Shown here: positions 1-8,085 of the stretch, one piece after another | How the letters are laid out: every line of letters starts with the position of its first letter | Numbering within the stretch: the first letter of the stretch is position 1 | Assembly: GCA_964552325.1 (NCBI GenBank) | Contig: CAZKHA010000107.1 | Span: 1-12,140 of the forward strand | Length of the DNA: 12,140 nucleotides | Source: CAZKCK01 sp964552325 | GTDB lineage: Bacteria; Bacteroidota; Bacteroidia; Bacteroidales; TTA-H9 | Direction of reading: 5' to 3' | Notes under the pieces: model-generated | What the model was told of the DNA's origin: nothing | What the model saw: the letters and a program-made list of their open reading frames with translations, nothing else | The model's database searches: none | Program-made: the position numbers and the translations under genes

Positions 1-9
1 CACATTAAC

Positions 10-516
10 TCATTTGTATTTATACGATAAGCGGATTAAAACCACCACAGGCGTAAGAACCAAAGCAAGAATAATGGGTGCTAATAAAATTGGTGGGAAA
101 AAACTTGACCCTGGATTGACCACAGTCCATAATATAAGGGCAAAAGTTGTGGTTAGAGAGATTTTTAACACCCTTAATGCCTTTGTAGCCAAGGTGTATT
201 GTTTTAGTGCATTGGCTTGGGTAATGCTTACGGGATAGTTAAACAGCTGCGGAAAAAAGCTAAGCACGGTTAGCAGCACATGCAAAACAAGGCTGATAGC
301 CGGAAGTACGAAAATAATAGCCTTGTTGCCATAGTCATCTACTTCGCCTTTAATGTTATAATGGCTTGGAATGCTTTCGGGCAGGTTTTGGTACGAGATC
401 CATGTATATAGAAAGGTGGCTACCAACAGCCATAGGCTTGTGGCTTCAAGGATATAATCGCAGCGTGTGAGGCTGATTTTAATCTTTGGACGTGGTACTG
501 GTTTTTTGTAACTCAT
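10..516 (-). CDS. DUF1648-domain small integral membrane protein
   Basis: This 168-residue protein has four likely membrane segments, at about residues 22-42, 66-88, 117-133 and 141-163. The stretch after the first segment, PESIPSHYNIKG followed by a D-x-x-G-N-K (about residues 46-65), matches the signature of DUF1648, a domain also found at the N terminus of SdpI-type immunity/signal proteins. No enzymatic function is known for the family, and the C-terminal SdpI part is not evident here, so I assign no role. The ATG at 516 lies inside the end of the upstream glycosyltransferase gene (38-bp overlap), which suggests translational coupling as the last recognisable gene of the minus-strand operon. 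Family membership is read from the motif; membrane location is inferred from hydrophobicity. Confidence 0.75.
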   Translation of the reverse strand: MSYKKPVPRPKIKISLTRCDYILEATSLWLLVATFLYTWISYQNLPESIPSHYNIKGEVDDYGNKAIIFVLPAISLVLHVLLTVLSFFPQLFNYPVSITQANALKQYTLATKALRVLKISLTTTFALILWTVVNPGSSFFPPILLAPIILALVLTPVVVLIRLSYKYK

Positions 517-2077
517 TTTCGGGTATTATTAATAAGTTTTTAAGCCTGAAGGTGTAATAGTACATTACAGTATCCCTATTGCGCACTATGGCAAGGGTAT
601 CGGCTTGTTCAATGGCTTGATAGTGCTGGCTCAAGATTTCCCGAGGGTCTTTGTAATCGCGGCTCGAGCTAATGAACCAAGCATCGCTTCCCAACTTAAA
701 CCCTCCACGAGTTTCATTAATCCATGCATATTTGTGGATTCGTTCGAGGTTTCCTACTGCAAGTACGTGGGTACGCAATGGCTTGGCCACATAAAAATCG
801 AGGTTGGCTGCCGGAAACCACCTGAAACTTACTAAAGGTGCATTGTTTTGCATTTGGCCAGTTTGCTGGGCCTTGTAATATACGGTGGCAAACTTTTCGC
901 CCAATTGCCCCCATCCATACATATCCAACGAAAAATCAGCCTTGCCCTTCCGTTGTGGATCGGTGGACTTATCATGCAACAAAACCCCAAATTTGATTTG
1001 AAGGAGGGCCAATACAAGCACAAGGATTAATAAGGAGGTTGACACCCAGATTGATCGCGGAATCTGATAATGCGAGACCTTTACATTGGCCATGAACACG
1101 GCGGCGAGAATAATTAAATGCGTATAGGCAGGAGCTGTCCAATGGGGCAAGGTTTGCCGGAATAGCGAAAAGACTAAAAAACTTACAATAAGGGGCACGG
1201 ATGTCAATAGTAAAAATGGAAGCATTCCGTTAGAGAACAGGCCAACCGGTTTGCGTAAAATCTGCATAAGTGAAACAACAATAAGTACCCAATTGAAAGG
1301 GTTATTGTACAAGATTTGCCCGAAAAACTCTTGTGCAAAGTAATCAAAACGAATGCCTTGCCCCGTAGCAACTACACGTTCCCCTTGAAAGGTAAAACTG
1401 ATAAAGTCATTGGTAATATTCCAACTAATAACCGGAATAAAAAATAACAGTGGGATTACCGCAAATAACCAAAATTGGAGGGTTTTCAGCCATATCCTAT
1501 TATATAGCAGCACATAAAGCCCAACTCCGCCATAGAGGAACAAAGTTGTATATTTTGAAAGCAATCCGGCCCCTAGAGCAAACGCCGATAGGAGGAGCAT
1601 TTTTTTGGTGTAGGCGGTGGGTTGTTTGCCCGGCAAGGCTTCTACTAAACAGTAGAGGGCTATTAACCAGAAAAGTTGTTGGGGTGTGTCGGGTAAGATA
1701 AACACTCCACAAATAATAAACGCGTAAATAGATGTTGTATAAAGCATTGAGGCTATCAGCCCTGCCCTGGGTGTGCTAATGCGTGAAGTTATTTTGTAAA
1801 CCATCCAAGTATTGAGCGTTCCAAAAATCACCGAACCTAGTCGAATAAAAAACTCGGTATCCAACAGTAGGTTAAAGCTGAACAGTTGAATAACAAAACC
1901 TACCATGGGTGGATGGTCGAAATGGCTCCAATCGGGATAAAGGGCATAGGTGCGGTAATACACTTCATCGTTCCCAAATTCGAGGATCCACGCCAAGAAA
2001 CCTCTTACAAGGGTAGAAATTAGCAAAATAAGAAACAAGTATTTTTTGTGTTTCTGTAAGTCGGTTATTTCTTTCAT
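479..2077 (-). CDS. GT39 / ArnT-like polyprenyl-phosphate-sugar glycosyltransferase (dolichyl-P-mannose-protein mannosyltransferase type)
   Basis: This 532-residue polytopic membrane protein has a GT-C fold pattern. After the first membrane helix (residues 12-32) comes the acidic DEVYY motif (37-41) in the first periplasmic loop, then HFDHPP (52-57), a hallmark of the ArnT/PMT_2 group. LPDTP (128-132) and LLSKYT (173-178) follow in the next loops, and PHWTAPAY (311-318) lies near the last helices. About 165 C-terminal residues after the helix at 342-363 form a soluble, probably periplasmic domain. Family enzymes transfer a sugar from an undecaprenyl-phosphate carrier to lipid A, protein or another envelope acceptor; the donor and acceptor cannot be told here. 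The start codon overlaps the stop of the PHP-like gene in an ATGA arrangement (2074-2077), so the two are probably coupled. Family confidence is high, substrate confidence low. Confidence 0.85.
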   Translation of the reverse strand: MKEITDLQKHKKYLFLILLISTLVRGFLAWILEFGNDEVYYRTYALYPDWSHFDHPPMVGFVIQLFSFNLLLDTEFFIRLGSVIFGTLNTWMVYKITSRISTPRAGLIASMLYTTSIYAFIICGVFILPDTPQQLFWLIALYCLVEALPGKQPTAYTKKMLLLSAFALGAGLLSKYTTLFLYGGVGLYVLLYNRIWLKTLQFWLFAVIPLLFFIPVISWNITNDFISFTFQGERVVATGQGIRFDYFAQEFFGQILYNNPFNWVLIVVSLMQILRKPVGLFSNGMLPFLLLTSVPLIVSFLVFSLFRQTLPHWTAPAYTHLIILAAVFMANVKVSHYQIPRSIWVSTSLLILVLVLALLQIKFGVLLHDKSTDPQRKGKADFSLDMYGWGQLGEKFATVYYKAQQTGQMQNNAPLVSFRWFPAANLDFYVAKPLRTHVLAVGNLERIHKYAWINETRGGFKLGSDAWFISSSRDYKDPREILSQHYQAIEQADTLAIVRNRDTVMYYYTFRLKNLLIIPENELQKTSTTSKD

Positions 2078-3306
2078 TTTCTCTTTTTATTACGTACGCG
2101 TATCACAAACATTAGCAGGCACAGTACGGCAAACCCTCCAAACCATCCCAACTTCCAGTGCAAGGTAGCCTGCTCATCAAGTTGAGCTAGGCTTAGGTTT
2201 GAGGGAATTGCACTTTCATACCTAAAAACGGGATTTAGGTATAGCACGGTCTTATCGCGCAATTGAACCTCGGTACGTACATAGGGGTTTTGGGGCAAAA
2301 TTTTGTAAAATCCATGTTTACAATCGCGCAAGATGGTTTCAAGCTTGCCAAGTTTGGTATAAAACCGAATTTCGGCGGCGGTATCCGAAAGCCAAATCCT
2401 TAAGGTATCGTTTTTAACTTCAAGTTTTTTAAGATAACCAATGTGTTTGGCTTTTTGGGCCTTTTGGGCAAAAGTATCGTCAGGGTCCATGTGAATATTG
2501 GCGCCATAGGCTTTACCTGCTTTTAATGCATCAAGTATCGATTGTTGATCAAGCTTTGCGCTGTTTATAAACGTACAAGCCCTTCCCACTTCGTTTGGTT
2601 TGCTGATATCATGTGCATCATCATTGCCAATAATATAGGCTACATGTCCATTGCTAAGCGCTGTATCCCAATGCTGTACACTAAAACGGATGTTGTTTAG
2701 CACTTCAATTAAATGGTAACCGCTCAAATACTTCATATCCGTAAAGTTGATACCATCGCGCAGAGCGGGATGAGCCAAGGCGATAACATCATTGTTGGCT
2801 TGTAATCTGTTGATTATATCCTGTTTCTGGCTTAGGCTTGGAAAGAATGGGTAATCGCGCCAAAGCACTTTTTTAGCTCCCAAACACACTTGATGAAACT
2901 TATTCAGTCCATAACCATGCTCATAAGTTGGTATATAGGCTGGCGAATCGATGCCAAAAGTGTTTATGCTTTGGTAATCGCTGGTTACAATTATATCATA
3001 ACCAAGCTGTTTGTATAATTCATAGATAGCCTCATTGCTGTTTTTACGGCCGTTGGTTAGGCCTAGCCACGCATACGACTGCACCTGAAAGTTTCCTTTT
3101 TTCCATTGCGAACTATCAATGTCAGCATAGGGATTGAAAAACGAATGACCTGTAAAAGGCTGGGGTTCGGCAAACTTATATACCGGGGCCGTGGCATAGA
3201 ACCAAGCAAGGATTAGCATTATGCCCAAAAGTATGGCAAGCAGGAGTTTACCGAAGATACACAGCAAAAGTTTGATGCCTTTGCGTTGGGAACAGGGATG
3301 TTTCAT
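2074..3306 (-). CDS. Membrane-anchored PHP-like (polymerase and histidinol phosphatase) protein with degenerate metal site
   Basis: This is a 410-residue protein with an N-terminal membrane helix (about 12-38), a large extracytoplasmic domain, and a second helix near the C terminus (about 386-404) followed by a basic tail. The central domain reads like a PHP metal-dependent hydrolase: the region ending in WLGLTNG (81-87), then TSDY (108-111), a conserved-looking E129, the ALAHP motif (H179) and GNDDAHD (D230, H232). The first HxH metal-binding pair of PHP proteins is replaced by Gln74-Val-Gln76, and the His of the TDH motif is Tyr111, so metal binding may be reduced or altered. I chose the ATG at 3306. 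A longer reading would need a GTG at 3342 inside the upstream permease gene, whereas 3306 falls 13 bp after that gene ends and begins a normal K-rich, hydrophobic N terminus. The substrate is unknown. Its neighbours suggest envelope work, which is inference. Confidence 0.7.
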   Translation of the reverse strand: MKHPCSQRKGIKLLLCIFGKLLLAILLGIMLILAWFYATAPVYKFAEPQPFTGHSFFNPYADIDSSQWKKGNFQVQSYAWLGLTNGRKNSNEAIYELYKQLGYDIIVTSDYQSINTFGIDSPAYIPTYEHGYGLNKFHQVCLGAKKVLWRDYPFFPSLSQKQDIINRLQANNDVIALAHPALRDGINFTDMKYLSGYHLIEVLNNIRFSVQHWDTALSNGHVAYIIGNDDAHDISKPNEVGRACTFINSAKLDQQSILDALKAGKAYGANIHMDPDDTFAQKAQKAKHIGYLKKLEVKNDTLRIWLSDTAAEIRFYTKLGKLETILRDCKHGFYKILPQNPYVRTEVQLRDKTVLYLNPVFRYESAIPSNLSLAQLDEQATLHWKLGWFGGFAVLCLLMFVIRVRNKKRK

Positions 3307-3319
3307 AGAGGCCTCAAAA

Positions 3320-4555
3320 TTACAAATAAAGGTACAGCACACCCATCGAAATAAGCAAGCTTACAAGTGTTACCAATAGGCCAGTCTTCAGAAATTCGAA
3401 AAATGTGATTCGTATGCCTTGTTTTTCAGCCGATTCAATCACAATGAGATTGGCCATGGCGCCAATTAGGGTAGCATTGCCCGCCAAGGTAGATGCCGAT
3501 GCCAATGCCAACCACAACAATTCATTTCCCGAAGCCTTCATCACGGGTAGCATTAACACCGTAAAGGGTACATTGCTAACTATTTGTGATAGTAACAAAC
3601 TTGAGAAATGAATAAGTCCCAAACCTTGTACATTGGCTGGAATAATGCCAAAGGCGAGGAAGTTTTGAATTAAGCCAAGCTTTTCGATTCCGTGTACCAC
3701 AATAAACAAGGCAGCAAAAAAAAGCAGCAAAACCCAGTCAACCTGCATGATAACCTTTGAAGGCTTGATGCGCCCGAATAGCAAGATCAAGGCTGCGCCA
3801 GCCAACGCAATCAGCGGGATGCTGATGTTTACGTGTTTGCTTAAAAAGAACATTGCAACCACCCCAACAAAAATGGGCACAGAGTACTTCATTGATTGAT
3901 AGTTAAATTGGAATGGGACCTGTTCAAACTGCAACTTCTGCTTCTTTTCAAAGTGTAACCGATAAACCCAGCGCACAACTGCAATGATTAATACAAGGCT
4001 AATCAACGAAATGGGTAAGAGTTTTACCATGAAATGTGCATACGTAATACCTGAATTGATGCCAATGAGCATGTTTTGCGGATTCCCTGTAATGGTCATA
4101 ACACTTCCAGCATTCGAGGCCAATATTTCGGCAATAAGATAGGGTAGGGGATTGATGCGCGCTGAACGGCAGATGTTGATGATAACGGGTGTAAACAACA
4201 GTACCACTGCATCGTTTACCAAAAATGCACTCGCAAAACCTGTAACAATCGTAATGATTGCCAATAATCGGAAAGGAGTATGAGCCAAGCGGATGGTTTT
4301 GCTTGCCACCAATTCAAAAAAGCCATCTAGTTGCAGGGTCGAAATTATGATCATCATACCCAAAAGCAAGGCAATGGTGTTGTAATCAACAGCATAAACA
4401 GCTTCCTGAAAGCTCAATACGCCAAATATAACCATAGCTACAGCACCAAAAAAGGCAGCCGATGGGCGGTCGATGTTTACTTTAGGCAAACGTGTGAAAA
4501 TGATGCCCGTATAAGTTAAAACAAAGATGATGAGGGCTATAAGCTCTGTTGACAT
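3320..4555 (-). CDS. ArsB/NhaD/SLC13-type (ion transporter superfamily) anion permease
   Basis: This 411-residue, almost wholly hydrophobic protein has the two-repeat layout of the ion-transporter superfamily. The first half has FLVNDAVVLLFTP (111-123) followed by SNAGSVMTITGNPQN (147-161). The second half has the matching pair SNVPFTVLMLP (327-337) and AGNATLIGAMANLIV (358-372). These repeated N-P and G-N substrate-loop motifs are characteristic of ArsB, YbiR and NhaD relatives. It probably moves an anion or exchanges an ion across the inner membrane; the ion cannot be predicted, and no arsR or arsC is nearby to argue for arsenite. The ATG at 4555 (MSTELIAL) is preferred because the only longer reading begins with TTG at 4576. 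It is the first gene of the minus-strand cluster and diverges from mutA. Confidence 0.8.
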   Translation of the reverse strand: MSTELIALIIFVLTYTGIIFTRLPKVNIDRPSAAFFGAVAMVIFGVLSFQEAVYAVDYNTIALLLGMMIIISTLQLDGFFELVASKTIRLAHTPFRLLAIITIVTGFASAFLVNDAVVLLFTPVIINICRSARINPLPYLIAEILASNAGSVMTITGNPQNMLIGINSGITYAHFMVKLLPISLISLVLIIAVVRWVYRLHFEKKQKLQFEQVPFQFNYQSMKYSVPIFVGVVAMFFLSKHVNISIPLIALAGAALILLFGRIKPSKVIMQVDWVLLLFFAALFIVVHGIEKLGLIQNFLAFGIIPANVQGLGLIHFSSLLLSQIVSNVPFTVLMLPVMKASGNELLWLALASASTLAGNATLIGAMANLIVIESAEKQGIRITFFEFLKTGLLVTLVSLLISMGVLYLYL

Positions 4556-4573
4556 CGCAATGAAATGAGGCTG

Positions 4574-4581
4574 CAAAAATA
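4574..4581 (-). promoter_or_regulatory. Candidate -7 element for the minus-strand permease operon
   Basis: Read on the minus strand, these bases are TATTTTTG, a full match to the Bacteroidota -7 consensus TAnnTTTG. The element lies about 19 bp before the permease ATG, which would leave a very short leader. No clear TTTG -33 element is seen at the expected distance, so this is tentative. Confidence 0.35.
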
Positions 4582-4755
4582 GGGAATGATAGCGGTAATG
4601 TTGAGAAATGTTTTAAACACAAACGCTGTGTAGTAAGCTGAAGCCAAAGCGCAAACATCTGCTATTTATTATATGCTATTTGCAAATGGAGCAGCCATTC
4701 CAATGGACTTCTACCACCAATTAATCCTTTTCATTACCACCTTGTTAAATATTCT

Positions 4756-4763
4756 TACCTTTG
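4756..4763 (+). promoter_or_regulatory. Candidate -7 promoter element for mutA-arcA-mutB
   Basis: TACCTTTG is a full match to TAnnTTTG, 70 bp before the mutA ATG. A TTG at 4742-4744 is closer than the usual -33 spacing, and only a T-rich stretch lies near 4728-4731. Initiation a few bases downstream would place the start at the foot of the hairpin at 4768-4789. The rest of the 278-bp divergent gap (4556-4833) shows no gene. Confidence 0.5.
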
Positions 4764-4767
4764 CGGC

Positions 4768-4789
4768 ATCAAAGGCTTCATGCCTTGAT
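4768..4789 (+). other. Short stem-loop at the predicted 5' end of the mutA leader
   Basis: ATCAAAGGC, loop TTCAT, then GCCTTGAT forms an 8-bp stem with one bulged A. It begins only 5 bases after the candidate -7 element, so it would sit at or near the transcript start. A 5' hairpin of this kind can protect mRNA from decay; that role is inference. It is far too small to be a cobalamin riboswitch. Confidence 0.35.
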
Positions 4790-4833
4790 AATCAGTCTCA
4801 ATCACCATATATAAATTTCAAAATATATAGCAT

Positions 4834-6735
4834 ATGGCAATAAATGATCCTCAAAAACCTGTGGGAAAACTCTTTGAAGAGTTTCCACCGGTTACTACCC
4901 AGCAGTGGGAAGAGGTGATACTTGAAGACCTTAAAGGCGGCGATTACGAGAAAAAACTCGTTTGGGCTACTACCGAAGGCTTCAAGGTAAAACCTTATTA
5001 CCGCGCCGATGATTTAGAAACCATCCGTTTTATGCAGTCGTATCCTGGCGAATTTCCATTTGTGCGCGGAGGCCGCAAGGGAGGCAATGCTTGGCTGGTG
5101 CGCCAAGACATCGTTGTTAAGGAAAATGGTATTACCGCAGCCAATACAAAGGCCCTCGAAGTACTTCAAAAAGGTGCCGATTCCATTGGCTTTATCATCA
5201 ATGCCCTACCCGAGTTTTCGTATGCCGATTTTTCGGCCTTACTCGAAAATATCTGGGTAAAGGACTTGGAAATTAATTTCTTGGCCGGAAAACATTCTAC
5301 AGCTACCGTTGCTTTTTTCAAGCAATTGCTCGACGAACGCAACCGTGAATACGCACGGATCAACGGCTCGATTGAATTCGACCCTTTCGGCTATTTGTGC
5401 AAAACAGGCGGTTTCAGCCCAACATGTAAGAATCTAGAAGGTGCGATGGGCTTTGCCAAACAGATGCTCGATACGAGCCTCGATTTGCCCAAGCTGAAAG
5501 TTATAGCCGTGCACGGGCTTAATTTTGGAAACGCCGGTGCTGGCGCAGTGCAAGAATTGGCTTTTAGCCTTTCGGCAGGTGTTGAATACCTTACACAACT
5601 TACTGAACGCGGGTTCTCTATCAATCAAATAGCTCCCCGCATGAAGTTTATCTTTAGCAGCGGATCCAACTATTTTATCGAGATAGCCAAGCTGAGGGCA
5701 GCACGTTTGCTTTGGGCCAACATCGTAAAGGCCTACGGCGCTGCCAGTGATGAGGTTTGCCGAATGAACCTTCATTGTGTTACAACCGACTGGAATAAAT
5801 CAGTGTATGATCCGTATGTAAATATGCTGCGCACCACCACCGAAGCCATGTCGGCGGCCATTGGTGGAACCGATTCGCTTACCGTTAAGCCTTTTAATGC
5901 CGTGTACGAAGAAACTACCGAGTTTTCGGAGCGTATCGCGCGCAATCAACAGCTTATCCTTAAGGAGGAATCAGCCTTTGATAAGGTTGCTGACCCTAGT
6001 GCGGGTTCCTATTACATCGAAAACCTTACACAGAATATAGTTGATGAAGCTTGGAAGCTTTTCCTGAAAACCGAAGAACATGGTGGGTTTTTCCTCGCCT
6101 TTAAAGATGGTTTTATCCAGGGTCAACTGGCCGAAACGGCTAAAAAGCGCGATATGGCTTATGCCACACGGCGTGAGATTATTCTGGGAACCAATCAATA
6201 CCCCAACTTTAACGAGAAGATTACAAACGCATTAAACCCACCCGCACCCATGCAAGCTTTGCCAGGTGCCGAAAAGATAGCTGAGCCTTTAAAACTATAC
6301 CGCGGGGCGATGGCTTTTGAAGAAATGAGGCTGAAAACCGATACCTATTCGCTCACACACAAGCGTCCGGCTGCCTTTATGCTTACCTATGGTGGCCTTT
6401 CGATGCGCCGTGCCCGTTCGCAGTTTAGCAGCAACTTCTTTGCTTGTGCAGGGTTTGAAGTTATTGATAACAATGGTTTTGCAACGGTTGACGAAGGCAT
6501 AGAAGCAGCTTTGGCCGCCAAGGCCGAACTAGTTGTGGTATGCTCGGCCGATGAAGATTATGCACTGATAGGTGCTGAAATCTTTCAGAAGCTGAATGGG
6601 AAAGCATTGGTGGTAATTGCGGGCAACCCACCCTGTGCGGATGAGTTGAAAGCCGCCGGGATTACTAATTTTGTCCATGTACGTACCAATGTTCTAGAAG
6701 CCTTACAACAGTACCAGAAGGATTTAGGTATTTAA
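4834..6735 (+). CDS. mutA: Methylmalonyl-CoA mutase small (beta) subunit
   Basis: This 633-residue protein is the non-catalytic partner of MutB in the heterodimeric adenosylcobalamin mutase that interconverts succinyl-CoA and (R)-methylmalonyl-CoA. A TIM-barrel domain (about residues 40-420) shares with MutB the blocks EIAKLRAARLLWANIV (283-298), TEFSERIARNQQ (362-373) and ADPSAGSYYIENLTQ (386-400). The C-terminal flavodoxin-like domain (about 510-633) keeps the fold, but at the cobalamin-ligand position it has MRRARSQFSSNF (524-535) in place of DxHxxG. That loss is normal for the small subunit and separates it from MutB. Length is usual for the family. The ATG at 4834 is preceded by an A/T-rich leader without a clear ribosome-binding site, as is common in Bacteroidota. 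The stop lies 5 bp before arcA, so the two are almost certainly co-transcribed. Confidence 0.95.
   Translation: MAINDPQKPVGKLFEEFPPVTTQQWEEVILEDLKGGDYEKKLVWATTEGFKVKPYYRADDLETIRFMQSYPGEFPFVRGGRKGGNAWLVRQDIVVKENGITAANTKALEVLQKGADSIGFIINALPEFSYADFSALLENIWVKDLEINFLAGKHSTATVAFFKQLLDERNREYARINGSIEFDPFGYLCKTGGFSPTCKNLEGAMGFAKQMLDTSLDLPKLKVIAVHGLNFGNAGAGAVQELAFSLSAGVEYLTQLTERGFSINQIAPRMKFIFSSGSNYFIEIAKLRAARLLWANIVKAYGAASDEVCRMNLHCVTTDWNKSVYDPYVNMLRTTTEAMSAAIGGTDSLTVKPFNAVYEETTEFSERIARNQQLILKEESAFDKVADPSAGSYYIENLTQNIVDEAWKLFLKTEEHGGFFLAFKDGFIQGQLAETAKKRDMAYATRREIILGTNQYPNFNEKITNALNPPAPMQALPGAEKIAEPLKLYRGAMAFEEMRLKTDTYSLTHKRPAAFMLTYGGLSMRRARSQFSSNFFACAGFEVIDNNGFATVDEGIEAALAAKAELVVVCSADEDYALIGAEIFQKLNGKALVVIAGNPPCADELKAAGITNFVHVRTNVLEALQQYQKDLGI
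5698..5720 (+). repeat. 23-bp exact direct repeat, copy 1 (in mutA)
   Basis: This stretch is identical to 8977-8999 in mutB. It encodes the shared AARLLWA block of the two paralogous subunits with the same codon at every position. The copies are in the same orientation, about 3.3 kb apart. Confidence 0.85.
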
Positions 6736-6740
6736 TAACC

Positions 6741-8006
6741 ATGAAGAAGGATAGTATTGAAATAAACGTTCAATCGGAAATTGGCGAACTGGAAGCGGTT
6801 TTGTTGCACCGTCCTGGGCCGGAGGTTGAGAATATGACACCCGGCAATGCACAACGTGCCTTGTACAGCGATATCCTGAACTTGGCCATCGTGTCGAAGG
6901 AATACGCGCAATTGGAAGGAATTCTGCACAAAACAGCCCGCACCCTGCAGGTTCGCGACTTGCTTTCCGATGTGCTACGCAACGAAGTTGTTAAAAGCAG
7001 CTTTGTGCGCAAGGTGTGCCAACATGACCAGGTGATGCACCTCGAAGGCATGCTTTTGGGTATGACGCCCGAAGACCTTACACGCCAGATATTTGAAGGT
7101 GTTGTGATGCAAAAGGATAACCTTACTCGTTTTCTTGACCGCGAACGCTATGAGGTTAAACCACTGCACAACTTCTTCTTTACCCGCGATGCCTCGGTAA
7201 GCATTGGCAACAAGGTTCTTATTGGCCGAATGGCGAACCAAGTCCGTGTGCGTGAAGCCATCATCATGGAGACCATATTTGAATACCATCCCCGTCTTAA
7301 AACACAGATAATTAATTGTTTATCCTCCAGCTCGTCCATCAAAGGCGTTACGTTTGAAGGTGGCGACATTTTGGTGGCACGTGAAGATGTGTTGCTTGTT
7401 GGAATGAGCGCCCGTACCACTTCTCAAGGCATCGACCATATTATGGAGTGCCTTCGTAGCAAAGAGCAAGTGCATCATATATTGGTGCAGGAATTACCCG
7501 AAAGCCCTGAGTCTTTTATCCACCTCGATATGGTGTTTACCTTCCTCGATCCTGGGCATTGCATGGTGTATGAGCCCGTAATTCTGAACGACAACCATTT
7601 TGCCACCATTCACCTTAGTCTTGAGAATGGCAAAGTTACGGGCATATGCGAAGAGCGCGACCTGCTCACCGCCTTGCGTAAGCTGGGCATGGATATGAAA
7701 CCCATTCTTTGTGGGGGCGCCACCGATGTTTATACCCAAGAACGTGAGCAATGGCATAGCGGAGCAAACTTCTTTGCCACAGGTCCAGGCAAGGTGATTG
7801 GCTATGGACGCAATCAATACACCCTACAAGAGCTTTCACAACATGGCTTTGAAGTGTTTACGGCCCGTGAAATCCTGAATGGGAAACGGAGTTTGGCTGG
7901 TTACAACAAGTACGTGGTATCCATCGAAGGCTCTGAGCTTTCTCGTGGCGGCGGTGGGGCACGATGTATGACCATGCCCTTAGCCCGCAAACCTTTTGCA
8001 TGGTAA
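6741..8006 (+). CDS. arcA: Arginine deiminase (L-arginine to L-citrulline + ammonia)
   Basis: This 421-residue cytoplasmic enzyme belongs to the guanidine-group-modifying superfamily. All the expected active-site blocks are present in order: LLHRPGPE (21-28), FTRDAS (147-152, Asp150), FEGGDIL (205-211, Glu206), GMSART (221-226), HLDMVF (261-266, His261 and Asp263), GYGRN (354-358), and the terminal GGARCMTMPLAR with nucleophile Cys409. These match the Asp-Glu-His-Asp-Cys set known for bacterial arginine deiminases, and the length is typical, so the enzyme looks intact. It starts 5 bp after the mutA stop and is followed by a 79-bp gap before mutB. No ornithine carbamoyltransferase, carbamate kinase or arginine/ornithine antiporter is in the window, so it may act outside a classical ADI operon. 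A different guanidino substrate is possible but less likely given the motif match. Confidence 0.9.
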   Translation: MKKDSIEINVQSEIGELEAVLLHRPGPEVENMTPGNAQRALYSDILNLAIVSKEYAQLEGILHKTARTLQVRDLLSDVLRNEVVKSSFVRKVCQHDQVMHLEGMLLGMTPEDLTRQIFEGVVMQKDNLTRFLDRERYEVKPLHNFFFTRDASVSIGNKVLIGRMANQVRVREAIIMETIFEYHPRLKTQIINCLSSSSSIKGVTFEGGDILVAREDVLLVGMSARTTSQGIDHIMECLRSKEQVHHILVQELPESPESFIHLDMVFTFLDPGHCMVYEPVILNDNHFATIHLSLENGKVTGICEERDLLTALRKLGMDMKPILCGGATDVYTQEREQWHSGANFFATGPGKVIGYGRNQYTLQELSQHGFEVFTAREILNGKRSLAGYNKYVVSIEGSELSRGGGGARCMTMPLARKPFAW

Positions 8007-8085
8007 AGCCCCTCTGTACCGATGAACGAATGTATATACGATTTTAGTTAATGAAAAAATTGAATTTGAATCAAATCAGAATACA
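8007..8085 (+). other. 79-bp arcA-mutB spacer
   Basis: This A/T-rich gap contains no gene and no terminator-like hairpin followed by T residues, which supports read-through from arcA into mutB. TGAATTTG at 8061-8068 is one base away from TAnnTTTG and could be a weak internal promoter, but it has no good -33 partner. The short TTTGA-A-TCAAA inverted repeat overlapping it (8065-8075) is too small to weigh much. Confidence 0.3.

Noticed and set aside
14..238. Plus-strand open frame opposite the DUF1648 gene
   Set aside because: It lies antisense to a gene with a clear family motif and its product resembles nothing; it is a frame shadow.
1030..1042. TAAGGAGGTTGAC on the plus strand, resembling a strong ribosome-binding site
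   Set aside because: It lies antisense within the GT39 gene and no credible plus-strand gene starts after it.
3307..3342. Longer start for the PHP-like gene (GTG at 3342)
   Set aside because: It would overlap the permease gene by 23 bp and add a Cys-rich segment before a good ATG with a normal membrane-anchor N terminus at 3306.
4556..4576. TTG start at 4576 for the permease
   Set aside because: The ATG at 4555 gives the usual short N terminus before the first helix, and the added residues are hydrophilic and unlike the family.
4556..4833. Possible cobalamin riboswitch before the B12-dependent mutase
   Set aside because: The predicted leader is only about 65 bases and has no B12-box-like sequence or multi-branched fold, just one small hairpin.
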